Positions 17,052-26,700 of a DNA stretch of 38,488 nucleotides are shown in pieces. The translations under genes were made by a program, and so were the position numbers. Under the pieces are notes generated by a model that was given only the letters and a program-made list of their open reading frames with translations, was not told the DNA's origin and ran no database searches. Source of the DNA: Fidelibacterota bacterium (GTDB lineage: Bacteria; Fidelibacterota; Marinisomatia; SCGC-AAA003-L08; D37C17). Location of the stretch: contig JASMKZ010000010.1 in the NCBI GenBank assembly GCA_030748955.1, positions 1-38,488 on the forward strand, in the 5' to 3' direction. The first letter of the stretch is position 1. Every line of letters begins with the position of its first letter.

Positions 17052-17081
17052 AATAAAAAAGCCCGACAGCGCCGGGCTTTT
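17052..17081 (-). terminator. Rho-independent terminator after the thioredoxin/FG-GAP gene
   Basis: On the minus strand AAAAGCCCG and CGGGCTTTT form a perfect nine-pair stem around the loop GCGCTGT, followed by TTATTT. It begins 23 bases after the stop at 17105 and separates the secreted-protein region from the cdsA operon. Confidence 0.93.
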
Positions 17082-17104
17082 CTATTATACTTTTATGTAT
17101 CTAA

Positions 17105-19417
17105 CTAACTATCCAGTATCAAGTTAGCAAGCTGCACAATATCTAGTATGTTCCAGTTGCCATCATCGTTCAGATCACCGGAACATCCATTTGGCAGATC
17201 AGAGCAGTTACCTGCCAGTATACAGTTTGCAAGCTGTACAATATCCAGTATATTAATATTACTATCTCCACTTATATCGCCTAAATCTACATCACATTCA
17301 GGATCACCAGATATGTAGAAACGACAACCATCTCTTTCATCACTCCCCTTAAATAGATTCCAGTAATTTGTAGTACTACCCGGCTCTTTAATGTCTACAA
17401 CAAAAAGATTACTGCCTGAACCAGCTACTATTTCCAGATCTCCATCATTATCTAAATCAGTAATCATAGGTGAACTGGAAGATGGAAATTCATTTGCAAT
17501 GGGAAAATAATTAACATAACTGCCATCCAAGTTAATAGCTAGAACCTCTCCCATATCTGTAGCCGCAATAACTTCAGGATCTCCGTCATTATCCAAATCT
17601 GAAAATACAACTGAGCCTCCGATTGTTCCGTTTACTGTAACAGGCCACCCTGTAAGAGCATTACCATCGCTGTCAACAGCATATATCATATCATCATTAG
17701 ATCCAAAGAAGATATATATTTGGCCGTTATATTCTAAAAATGATGGTGATGATTGCACTTTATCGCCTGTCTCAATACTAAACCGTAGGTTTCCATCACT
17801 ATTTACCGCATAAAAACTATTATCATTACTCCCAGAAAAAATGATCTTCTCACCATCAATATTTGCTACTGAAGGTGCTGTCTGAATCTTATCACCAGTA
17901 GTATATGGAAAACCAGGAGCTACAGTACCATCGTCATATATCACATAAAGGTTATCATCATCCGTTCCCAATATAATATCAAGCTTCTCATTCCCATTAT
18001 AATCAGCCAAAGCCACACCTGCTTTTGTTTTCTCACCAAGTGCTAAAGGAAATCCATCAACATCACTGCCATCGGGATTTATGGCAAAAACCTGATTGCT
18101 GCTGGAATAACCTCCAACTACAACTTCCAGATCTGCATCTCCATCCAGGTTGCCGATGGCAGGGGTTCCCATAAGATATTTATTGGCATTATAATCTGTT
18201 TTAAGACCATTCTGATCAAATATATAGAGATGCTTGGATTTTGATGTGATAACAAAGTCTATTAGTCCATCTCCATCCATATCTGCTGCTGCAGCTGATC
18301 CCCAAATCTGATTCCCTGTATCATAGGGAAAGGTATCATCTTCTACTTCGCTCCCATCAGCATTATAGATATGCACAAAGCCGTTATTATCTCCTACAAT
18401 AATTTCCACATCTCCATCTCCATCCAAGTCAATCACGAGTGGGCTGGATCTGAATTCCGCAGTAGATACTGGAAAACCTGCTTGGTTTAAAGATACATCT
18501 ATTGAAAATGGAACTTCCTTGGTATAGCTATCTAGTTCTCCTAGACTATTAATGAAATCTGCTGTAAGGTTTAAGGTAAGATTGAATTCTCCAAACGGCA
18601 CCGAATCATCCAGAACTATAGAATAATCGCCGTACATGGTCTCACCAAGCGATATATCACCCAAGCTGATGGTTTCATCAGTGGTAATATTTCCCCCTTC
18701 ATCTATCGTTAAGGTAGCTACAGCATTCATTGCGTCCGCCTCGAATGAATTATTGGTAAAGACAAATCCTACAGAAAAACCTTCTCCCGGATTTAAAACA
18801 CCGTCATTATCCAGCTCATTATCTAGTGAGATTTCCGGGTTGGCAGTCATAATCAGCGTGCTGTACAAATTATCAAGCATCTCTGCAATGAGCATATTGG
18901 CATTGGAAACATAGACTCCGGAACTGAACCCAGCCTCTTTATAATAAACTGTCATAGTATGATCAATAAATACGGAACTTGGAAATGCGCTTTCCGTGTT
19001 CAGCATATTGAATATTGGGTATCCCGTATCATCTACAATCATAGGGGTACCACTAGTGCCATAATTTCCCCATTGTGAGCAGGAATAGGGCTGATCTAAG
19101 TCGGTTAAAGCAACAATTACTTTTACATTTTCATTGTCTTGCCATTCAGATGCTACATCATCAAAATATGGTATAAGTGAAAAACAGGGGCCACACCAGG
19201 TGGCAGACATATCAATGAGGGTTACATTATACTGCCCTCCATTCAAATCACCATTATAATCTGCCAGGCTAAATATACCATCATTGTCAGTATCTAGTTC
19301 AGCCGCATAACAAATATCAAGTTCCTTGTTCTGATTATATATACTGATGGTTTCTCCCACCTCATAGGCAAAAGAAAAACTCAGAATTATTAATATGAAA
19401 TGATAGAATTTTATCAT
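17105..19417 (-). CDS. Secreted thioredoxin/FG-GAP propeller protein with C-terminal dockerin-like domain
   Basis: A 770-residue protein. Order: signal peptide (MIKFYHFILIILSFSFA), a TlpA-like thioredoxin domain (about 30-180) with the active site WCGPC at 74-78 and the proline before FID, an Ig-like stretch (about 185-310), a beta-propeller of FG-GAP/VCBS repeats (about 320-690) with calcium loops such as DLDGDGDVE and DMDGDGLID, and a final dockerin-like pair (GDISGDSNINILDIVQLANC and GDLNDDGNWNILDIVQLANL). It likely acts in the periplasm or at the cell surface as a thiol oxidoreductase or redox-anchored scaffold. I start at the ATG at 19417, preceded by GAGGAGGAAAAT, not at 19447, which lies inside the preceding gene. 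It is co-transcribed with the cohesin-like lipoprotein gene 11 bases upstream. Confidence 0.9.
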   Translation of the reverse strand: MIKFYHFILIILSFSFAYEVGETISIYNQNKELDICYAAELDTDNDGIFSLADYNGDLNGGQYNVTLIDMSATWCGPCFSLIPYFDDVASEWQDNENVKVIVALTDLDQPYSCSQWGNYGTSGTPMIVDDTGYPIFNMLNTESAFPSSVFIDHTMTVYYKEAGFSSGVYVSNANMLIAEMLDNLYSTLIMTANPEISLDNELDNDGVLNPGEGFSVGFVFTNNSFEADAMNAVATLTIDEGGNITTDETISLGDISLGETMYGDYSIVLDDSVPFGEFNLTLNLTADFINSLGELDSYTKEVPFSIDVSLNQAGFPVSTAEFRSSPLVIDLDGDGDVEIIVGDNNGFVHIYNADGSEVEDDTFPYDTGNQIWGSAAAADMDGDGLIDFVITSKSKHLYIFDQNGLKTDYNANKYLMGTPAIGNLDGDADLEVVVGGYSSSNQVFAINPDGSDVDGFPLALGEKTKAGVALADYNGNEKLDIILGTDDDNLYVIYDDGTVAPGFPYTTGDKIQTAPSVANIDGEKIIFSGSNDNSFYAVNSDGNLRFSIETGDKVQSSPSFLEYNGQIYIFFGSNDDMIYAVDSDGNALTGWPVTVNGTIGGSVVFSDLDNDGDPEVIAATDMGEVLAINLDGSYVNYFPIANEFPSSSSPMITDLDNDGDLEIVAGSGSNLFVVDIKEPGSTTNYWNLFKGSDERDGCRFYISGDPECDVDLGDISGDSNINILDIVQLANCILAGNCSDLPNGCSGDLNDDGNWNILDIVQLANLILDS

Positions 19418-19428
19418 ATTTTCCTCCT

Positions 19429-19932
19429 CTAATTCGACACAATGCATTCTGGTTCATTGTTGGATAATTTAGATCCTCCGATACCTGCAAATATAATGTC
19501 GGTCATACAGACCTCGGCAGTAGGATCTGAATAGGATATTTTTGTCAATACTCCTTCACCAACAGAAATCAATTTCGCCTGCATGGAAAATGATAGTATT
19601 CGGGAAGCACTATTGGAAGTTTGATATCCATTTTCCATTAATAGCCCCCCATTTGAACCTGTAATATTGATACCCGGAAAGTCACATTGAAAACCAGCTA
19701 TTGGAACAGAGTTTAGCATATAGATGTCAAATGTTTTGCTTGATGGATCATGGTTCCTGAGCTGAAGACATACTTGGGCATTGCACTCCAAATTTTCTTG
19801 TTTGGTTTCACTGCCGGATGTTATGGGAACTTCTGCTGCTGATTCATGGGCATTTTCAGCTTTATCCAACTTTTTATTCTGAGTCTGGCAGGCCAGCATC
19901 ATTATCAATACAAATATAATACTCAGTCTCAT
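19429..19932 (-). CDS. Outer-membrane lipoprotein with cohesin-like domain
   Basis: A 167-residue protein. It starts with a lipoprotein signal whose lipobox is MLAC, so Cys15 would be lipidated; the next residue is Gln, not Asp, so sorting to the outer membrane is expected. A flexible Ser/Glu/Lys linker to about residue 48 leads to a beta-rich domain (CLQLRNHD, IYMLNSVPIAGFQCDFPGIN, GSNGGLL, ILSFSMQAKLISVGEGVLT). This lines up with the domain just before the dockerin in the 1280-residue C25 protein (DEDIAGFQFELTGITLMGAS, VLGFSTTGTF). I read both as cohesin-like. Since the next gene ends in a dockerin, this lipoprotein could anchor dockerin proteins on the surface. The cohesin call rests on pattern, not a database search. 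Confidence 0.78.
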   Translation of the reverse strand: MRLSIIFVLIMMLACQTQNKKLDKAENAHESAAEVPITSGSETKQENLECNAQVCLQLRNHDPSSKTFDIYMLNSVPIAGFQCDFPGINITGSNGGLLMENGYQTSNSASRILSFSMQAKLISVGEGVLTKISYSDPTAEVCMTDIIFAGIGGSKLSNNEPECIVSN

Positions 19933-20031
19933 TCAATTACATTCCTTTACATTTAAATAACAATTTCAATAATTTATATTGCAAAAAATACAAAACTTTT
20001 TATATTCAATTTTGTGATTTCCTTTGCATTT

Positions 20032-20068
20032 CAAAAAAAACAAATGCCTTGTTTTTTACAAGGCATTT
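20032..20068 (-). terminator. Rho-independent terminator after the 1162-aa C25 gene
   Basis: AAATGCCTTG (20042-20051) and CAAGGCATTT (20059-20068) form a perfect ten-pair stem. On the minus strand it is followed by a G and eight T residues. It lies about 25 bases after the stop at 20092 and separates this gene from the cohesin-like lipoprotein. Confidence 0.93.
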
Positions 20069-20091
20069 CGTTCATTAGTATACCAAATTCA

Positions 20092-23000
20092 TTAGCTTAG
20101 AATAGCGTTGACCAAGGTAACAATATCAAGTACATCCAGTACTCCATCTTCATTCATATCACCAGGGGCTGAATAACTTCCACTAAGCACAGCATTAATC
20201 AGGCTAACTACATCCAGCACATCCAAAATTCCATCCCCATTCATATCGCCTAAAATAAATTCTGAATCTGTACCGTTTGTTATAAAAATGGCAGATCCAT
20301 CCTGCAGTGTTGCAGCAGCTTCAGGGTACGAATTATTAAATGTATACTGCAGGCCTGCTTCTCCTAAATGGCTTTCAATGCCAATTGTAGAATAACAGCC
20401 ATGACTGGGCGTGCCTCCATTTGGATAATTACCATCTGATGCATTATTAAAATCCTGGTACTGTATCTTAATTTCATTACTAGGATATAAAACAATCTCA
20501 AAAGTCTGTCTAGGGCCTCCTGAACAATTACTGGCATACCAACCTCCTGTTAGGTCACCACATGTACGCATATTATCCCATTGTATTACAACATACTCAT
20601 CAGAAGCATAATAATATACATAACCGCTTGAACCTGTCATAAGATCATCCCAGAAAGCAGCCACCATAGGCGATGGACCGCCTGCTCCTGGAATGGGATA
20701 ATTCCTAAATGCATTCATTTCAAAATCGCCAAAAGAGATCCAACCATTTGTATTGATCTGAATTGTTTCATACTCAACGCCATAAAATGTAAATGGAAAT
20801 GGGAGCGTTCTATCATCTGTACTAGCCGTATAACTGCTATTTCCATTCCCTGCATCAGAAATAGAGACTTGACCACCTAAACCTTCTGCAATTTCAATCC
20901 AATCATACACTGGCGCTTCATCATATTCTGTATCTCCAGAGTCATAAATATAATAGCCATATGAATCAGGCCCTAGTGGATCGGTTTCTCTCACTTCACC
21001 AATAGTTACATTTACTGTATGACCTCTAGTATATCCATCAGAACTAGTAAGTACAAGCTCCAAAGGCAGAACCGTTCCGTTAATTATATCTTCACTGAAA
21101 TCAAGTTCAAAATTATCCAGATAAATATTTTCATCTACGAATAATTCGTTAATTGTGGCTACGGATGACTCAACTGAAACAAAATTATCAAATGGCAGTA
21201 TTTCAAGCACATAGTCATCTACTTTCTTTGAGCCCTGATTAACCATGTTAAGTACCATATTGGTATGTGAACCCGGAAATAGATCACCATGATAATCTGA
21301 AACCACTAAGTATGGTCCCATAACATTTAATGGCACAGAATTAATCCATATGTTGTCATCTGCATCTGTGATTGTCAGCATTACATCCATTGCTTCCATA
21401 TGAAATGCAGTGCCGTGAATATAAACTTGAGCGCTAAAAGACGCATCATGATCTGGTTCTACATTCCCAATATTTACAATATCATCAATTACAGTAATGT
21501 GTTCTGATATAGAACTAAGTTCTACTGTAACATCCTTTGCAGTATCGCGGCCATAATTATGTAAATTGATATTTAAATCTATTTCTTCACCTGAATTGAC
21601 GTACATCTCTTCCGGCTTTACTGCAACAGCAGCGCCTGCAGCTGTAGAAATTTCAATTGTGCCCTCATAAGGGCGATAATTTCGTTTTATAACCGTTACA
21701 CTGATAGTGCCAGCTTCCACCGCGTCCCAAGATAGTGTTACCTCACCATTTTCATCAGTAAGAGCTGTAGTAAAAATAATATCATCACCCATGAGAAGTG
21801 TAACCCTGGCACCTTCAACAGCAGTTCCATTTTCATCTGTAATATGTAGCTCCTCCATTGTGGTACCAAGCGAAATGGTTGTTGGATGGAAAAAATTGAA
21901 ATTAGTTGGCGTGGCTGTCCAAAGATGTAATGCTGGGTCTCCAATTAGATTACTCCATTTACTAAAAGCCTCAGCTGCATTTTCTGCTGAGTTTGGGTTT
22001 GGATATGTTGCCACAATAGCCAAATCACCGTTAGTGGTTGCAGCGCCAGCATACCAGAGATCCTTAGAAAATATACCATCATATACTCCCATGCCCACAA
22101 TATTATTGTATGCTGTATGCGTTCCGGTTGTTGCCATACCAACAGCACCAACTGCTCCTTTAGGATTATTTACAGATCCCAGCCATACAAATTCTTCTGA
22201 GCTAGATGCACCATCATAGTCTCCTGTACCACAGGTAAGGGTAGTAACAAAGGGAGTATCATAGCCATTATTAATTCCACTAGAGGGCCAACTTCCAGCA
22301 CCATAATACCAACCCCTATAATTGTAATAGAGTATACCTCTATTAAATTGCTGTTCCATAAATGTCTCCACGCCACTGCCATCATAATCATGTTGAACAC
22401 CATTCATTCCATAATTAATCATGATGTTCTCAATATATTGATTGGTGAAAATAGTGGAATTTCCTGATTCATCTGGGTCCCCCGCTAATCCTGCATTCTT
22501 AAAAACTCGATCTTCCATATAAATTGCTTTTTCATACTGCAATGTTTTATTGATAATATTTTCTATATCAGAAGATGAAGATCCTGAAATTCTCCCAATA
22601 AATATTTCTGGAATTAAATCGCCACCATCTAGCTGTGTATAATCAAAATCTGTAGGTCCACCATAGCCACCCCAACTATGGTCATAATTCGGCAGGCTGT
22701 AATTACCCCCTGTATCGCCAATGAGACCCACAATTTCTGGTGGATTATCCCAATTATAATAGGCATCTGAAATATAATTTTTTATTTCACTAGTACTGGC
22801 ACTACTGCCACCCACTTCAGACTCCGTTGCTGTATATACGATATACCCTTGCTTATGGCGCCATTCAATAAGATCCTGAACGTATGAATTATTTAAAGAA
22901 GATCCACCTCCTATATAGAGGATTGCTTGAGCCTGGTAATCATCATCTCGGTCTGAATATTCAAAATTCACAATGAGGTCTTTATAAAGTTCATCAAAAA

Positions 23001-23580
23001 TATGGGATCGTTTTGGCTGATTAAGCTCATGATCTGGATTTTCACCCGTTTCAATTGCCTGAATATCAATTTCAGTATATACTTCCAGCCTCTTGTATTT
23101 GGGATAGTATGTATATGGGATAACATGAATACTGACAAATTCAATTCCCCGCCCCTGCGATCTATCTGATACTATCATATTCTGCTGAGGGAAAGGTTCA
23201 AAGGAATTATACACTTCTTCATTAATGATACTTACCACATCCACCTCCCACTTTTCCATTCCCTGATGAGGTAATATGGTAATATCTTCAATGGTGTAAG
23301 ATTCTAATACCTCAAACTGGAATTCATAGGTTTTAGATGGATCCAGTTGATAATATGTTGTAAACTGAGGAAGCTCCGGCATCCCAGGTTCTGTAGTATG
23401 TCCATCACCCATTTTTGCAATACGTGTATACTCCCCGCTTATCTCTGTAAACTGAGGACTATGTAAAAGACTGATCTTATCACCACCTAAACTGTTACTA
23501 TAAGAAAATTGGTTCTCATAGGAAAACAGAAGGGAAAGTGCTACTGTATACATTACAAAAATCCAGTTTCTCCGTTTCAT
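20092..23580 (-). CDS. Secreted C25 (gingipain-like) family protein with dockerin-like C-terminus, copy 3
   Basis: A 1162-residue protein: signal peptide (MKRRNWIFVMYTVALSLLFS), a propeptide-like region to about 205, a C25-type domain (about 215-560), Ig-like beta domains (about 570-880), a beta domain with the phrase FPFTFYGVEYETIQINTNGW (about 890-1105), and a dockerin-like pair in the last 53 residues (GDMNGDGILDVLDVVSLINA and GDMNEDGVLDVLDIVTLVNA). The nucleophile Cys450 is in LTCGTGDYD. The place where gingipains have the catalytic His (NY.GHG) reads NYRGW at 420-424. A His at 488 in TTGTHTAYNN is kept in all three copies. The ATG at 23580 has AAAGG six bases upstream; the one at 23586 sits too close to that site. 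Whether it is an active protease is open. Confidence 0.88.
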   Translation of the reverse strand: MKRRNWIFVMYTVALSLLFSYENQFSYSNSLGGDKISLLHSPQFTEISGEYTRIAKMGDGHTTEPGMPELPQFTTYYQLDPSKTYEFQFEVLESYTIEDITILPHQGMEKWEVDVVSIINEEVYNSFEPFPQQNMIVSDRSQGRGIEFVSIHVIPYTYYPKYKRLEVYTEIDIQAIETGENPDHELNQPKRSHIFDELYKDLIVNFEYSDRDDDYQAQAILYIGGGSSLNNSYVQDLIEWRHKQGYIVYTATESEVGGSSASTSEIKNYISDAYYNWDNPPEIVGLIGDTGGNYSLPNYDHSWGGYGGPTDFDYTQLDGGDLIPEIFIGRISGSSSSDIENIINKTLQYEKAIYMEDRVFKNAGLAGDPDESGNSTIFTNQYIENIMINYGMNGVQHDYDGSGVETFMEQQFNRGILYYNYRGWYYGAGSWPSSGINNGYDTPFVTTLTCGTGDYDGASSSEEFVWLGSVNNPKGAVGAVGMATTGTHTAYNNIVGMGVYDGIFSKDLWYAGAATTNGDLAIVATYPNPNSAENAAEAFSKWSNLIGDPALHLWTATPTNFNFFHPTTISLGTTMEELHITDENGTAVEGARVTLLMGDDIIFTTALTDENGEVTLSWDAVEAGTISVTVIKRNYRPYEGTIEISTAAGAAVAVKPEEMYVNSGEEIDLNINLHNYGRDTAKDVTVELSSISEHITVIDDIVNIGNVEPDHDASFSAQVYIHGTAFHMEAMDVMLTITDADDNIWINSVPLNVMGPYLVVSDYHGDLFPGSHTNMVLNMVNQGSKKVDDYVLEILPFDNFVSVESSVATINELFVDENIYLDNFELDFSEDIINGTVLPLELVLTSSDGYTRGHTVNVTIGEVRETDPLGPDSYGYYIYDSGDTEYDEAPVYDWIEIAEGLGGQVSISDAGNGNSSYTASTDDRTLPFPFTFYGVEYETIQINTNGWISFGDFEMNAFRNYPIPGAGGPSPMVAAFWDDLMTGSSGYVYYYASDEYVVIQWDNMRTCGDLTGGWYASNCSGGPRQTFEIVLYPSNEIKIQYQDFNNASDGNYPNGGTPSHGCYSTIGIESHLGEAGLQYTFNNSYPEAAATLQDGSAIFITNGTDSEFILGDMNGDGILDVLDVVSLINAVLSGSYSAPGDMNEDGVLDVLDIVTLVNAILS

Positions 23581-23645
23581 TTCCATCCTTTCTTAAATAC
23601 TAAATGATTAAATTGTATATTCATACGAAAATATAAAAGGAAATC

Positions 23646-23683
23646 CTCTTCTATAACTAAAATAAGTTTGTTACAAGATGTAA
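23646..23683 (-). promoter_or_regulatory. Shared upstream element, copy A (dyad TTACA-N3-TGTAA)
   Basis: On the minus strand the element begins TTACATCTTGTAACAAACTT and continues ATTTTAGTTATAGAAGAG. It lies between the terminator of the 1503-aa gene and the 1162-aa gene, with its inner end about 66 bases and outer end about 100 bases upstream of the ATG. Nearly the same sequence precedes the other two C25 genes. The dyad could be an operator; TTGTAA and TATAGA 15 bases apart could be a promoter. Confidence 0.7.
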
Positions 23684-23714
23684 TGTACATTTTTACGTAT
23701 TTTGCTCGAAGAGA

Positions 23715-23747
23715 AATAAAAAATGCCCCGCAGTATACCGAGCATTT
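23715..23747 (-). terminator. Probable terminator after the 1503-aa C25 gene
   Basis: The minus strand reads AAATGCTCGG-TATA-CTGCGGGGCATTT and then TTTTATTT. The stem has eight or more pairs including one G-T wobble and a mismatch near the loop. It starts about 25 bases after the stop at 23772. Confidence 0.8.
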
Positions 23748-23771
23748 AAAATTAACAGGTAATCTGGCAGC

Positions 23772-26700
23772 TTATAAACTCAGTATAATATTAACAAGGG
23801 TGACAATATCCAGAACATCTAAAGCACCATCCTGATTCATATCTCCCGCCAAAATATATTCATCATTACTTAAAATAATATTTACAAGCGATACCACATC
23901 CAGAACATTTAATAACCCATCACCATTTACATCACCCAATAGGTCATTATTATCAAGTACAAGTAGAGATACGGGTATATTAACAGCAGATTGACTGTTC
24001 GAAGAAATAGTAATCTCTCCAAAATATTCGCCGACTGTCAAATCAGATGCCTGCGTCGTTATGTCAATATCTGTACTTTCACCATACAAAAGATCACCGG
24101 ATAAATCGCCTGATAGACTAAGCCAGTTTGCATTATCTGACATGCGATAATTCAGTGATAATTGAGACTGAACATATACATTATTATATGTTACCTGCAA
24201 ACCATCTGATCCGGCTTCATTTTGCATACCAATTGTTGCACTAGTTGTATAGCCAGACATATCCCTGTAATTGAGATCAATACCTCCATTGTTATGCAGA
24301 ACAAACTGAAAATCATAGGTTCCTGTAACGCCATCTCCAGTTGCACAACGACTTACATGATCAAACCAGACGACAAATATCTCGCCATTTGAGTAAGTAT
24401 ATACACTTCCTGAACCGGCGGGGCAGCCTCCTTGATCGCTACTTATTGGGTTCAAATCATCCCAGAAGCCAAAAATTGCTGGTTTTGGTGCTGATGCAGA
24501 TGGAATGCCTGCATTGCTGAAAGCTGTATTATCTTCGCCAAAACCAACCCAGCCATTTGGGTTTATTATGCACTCTGTAAAACCCTCCCCATAGAAAGGA
24601 AATTCAAACCCCATATTAACAGGATCAGCAGCTATGTCATTATGAGGAAATGTTAATTGATTGCCCATAGCAGCAATATCTACCCAGTTATAATCAAGGG
24701 CTTCTTCAATCTCTGAATCACTCCATAAATACCCAAAATCATCAGGGCCACCTCCTGATACTTCAAAGGGTGAAATACCTGATGAAGATACTAAGTATGA
24801 TAAAATTGAGCCTTCTTCGCCAATATTTGATATGGTCATCAATGAAGATGCGGATTCACCCTGATTTAAGGTAAAATCTAAATTATCAGGGGTATAAGAG
24901 AGTTGTGGGCTGGGCTGTGATATTGGAGGACTGGTGGTAATATACAGCGCCGTCTCATCATCTAATACCATGGCAGCTTCAGGATACTGATTATCATAGG
25001 AGTACTGCAAACCCTGATCCCCCATATGATTTTCTACGCCAATAGTGGCATAGGAGCCATGAATCGGCGGATACTGATTGATAAAGGAAGATGTATTGTT
25101 AAAAACTTTATATTGAATTTTTATATTTCCATCTCCAAACGGCTGACTGCTATCATTAAAAAGTATGATCTGGAATGTCTCGATAGAATTATAACTATGG
25201 GTTCTCATATCAGACCACTCAATAATGAAAGAATCGTTATTACTATCAAAATAGGTTAATACATCTCCACTACTGGTTGTTTCCAGATCGTCCCAGAAAG
25301 CAGCAAGCATGGGAGATGGCCCACCTGGTCCCGGCACTGAATAGTTCCGGAATGATTCCATATCCGTATGCCCAAACGCTATCCAGCCATTTGTACACAC
25401 TGTAATTTCATCATAATCAATTCCATAAAATTTAAAAGGGAATGGAAGATCTACATGGGCAATGGGACCATTGCCACTCCAATTACCATTTCCACTGTTT
25501 GATAAATTAAGATCAGTTCCATTTCCACCCGAAGAGGGATCAATTTCAACCCAATCATAAACCGGAGCAAGATCATACCCATCATCTCCTGAATCATAGA
25601 TATAGTATCCATATTCATCCGGACCCAATGGATCGATAACAGACACCTCACCAATCTGCACATTTAACATTTCAATTCTATCATACCCATCGTCACTTTG
25701 AATATGTAAGCTAAGCGGGAGAATGGTGCCACTTACAATATCATTGCTTACTGAAATTTCAAAAGAATCCAGAGAATTTCCAGTCTCTCCCGGTACAAGA
25801 TCTGCCCAGCTACCATAATTATCATCAATCGTCACCTGGTTGCCACTATAACTTAATTCAGCATATATATTACTCTCAGACTGGTCCCCCATATTTATAA
25901 GGGAAATGTCTAGGCTGCTCGTTAGACCTGGCTCTACATATCCATTCCCATTTACCACAAGCAGGCTGCCGATTACATCTATCCTGATCTCAGCTTCCCA
26001 CTCATTTGAAGTATCGTCAGAGATTAAAAGCCGCAATCCCAGGTCTTCACTATGGACTGCCGCAGGAGATAAGGTAAATCCAAAATCACCGAATGAAGTC
26101 TCTCCAATATCTACTGTGCCGTATTCAACAGAACCCGATGTAATAGTTACAAGTGCGGATGCTGTTGTCAGGGTTGCAGATACACTAGACAAATTCTCGC
26201 TTCCATTGTTTATTATAGGAATGGAAAGAGACACTGTTTCACCGGGGTTCAAATTGCCATCGTCATTGCCTAGGTGGTCATCCAATAGCAGATTTTGTTC
26301 ATCTACGCTTAATATTGCTCCAGATGAGATAACATTTACCAAACCAGAATAGGGCTGATAATTATTTTTTGTCACAGTAATGGTATAACTGGTTGCAGAT
26401 AAGCCCGATAAATCAATTGTGGCCTCACCCATATCATCAGAAAAAATATTCATGGGCGTTGTAATAAACCGATTCCAAACTGTTATAAGGGCGCCATCAA
26501 TATTATTGCCATTTTCATCCTGTACAGTAATATCTATAAAATTAGTTCCATCAGATATTTCAGATGTATGTGAAACGCTGAGTATTTCTGGCGTGTCAGT
26601 CCATAAATGGGTTGCAGGATCACCTATTAAATTATTCCACTGAGTAAATGCACTCACCCAATCATCAGGATTAGTGGGGTATGTATTTAATAGAGCTAAT

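Noticed and set aside
19933-20031. AT-rich gap upstream of the cohesin-like lipoprotein as a fourth copy of the shared element
   Set aside because: There is no TTACA-N3-TGTAA dyad; only short AT-rich similarity. The region probably holds a promoter, but I cannot define one.
20092-20260. Repeated aspartate-rich units at the ends of the large genes, looking like tandem DNA repeats
   Set aside because: The repetition is at protein level: dockerin-like calcium loops with the same spacing in several genes. Not a CRISPR or mobile repeat.
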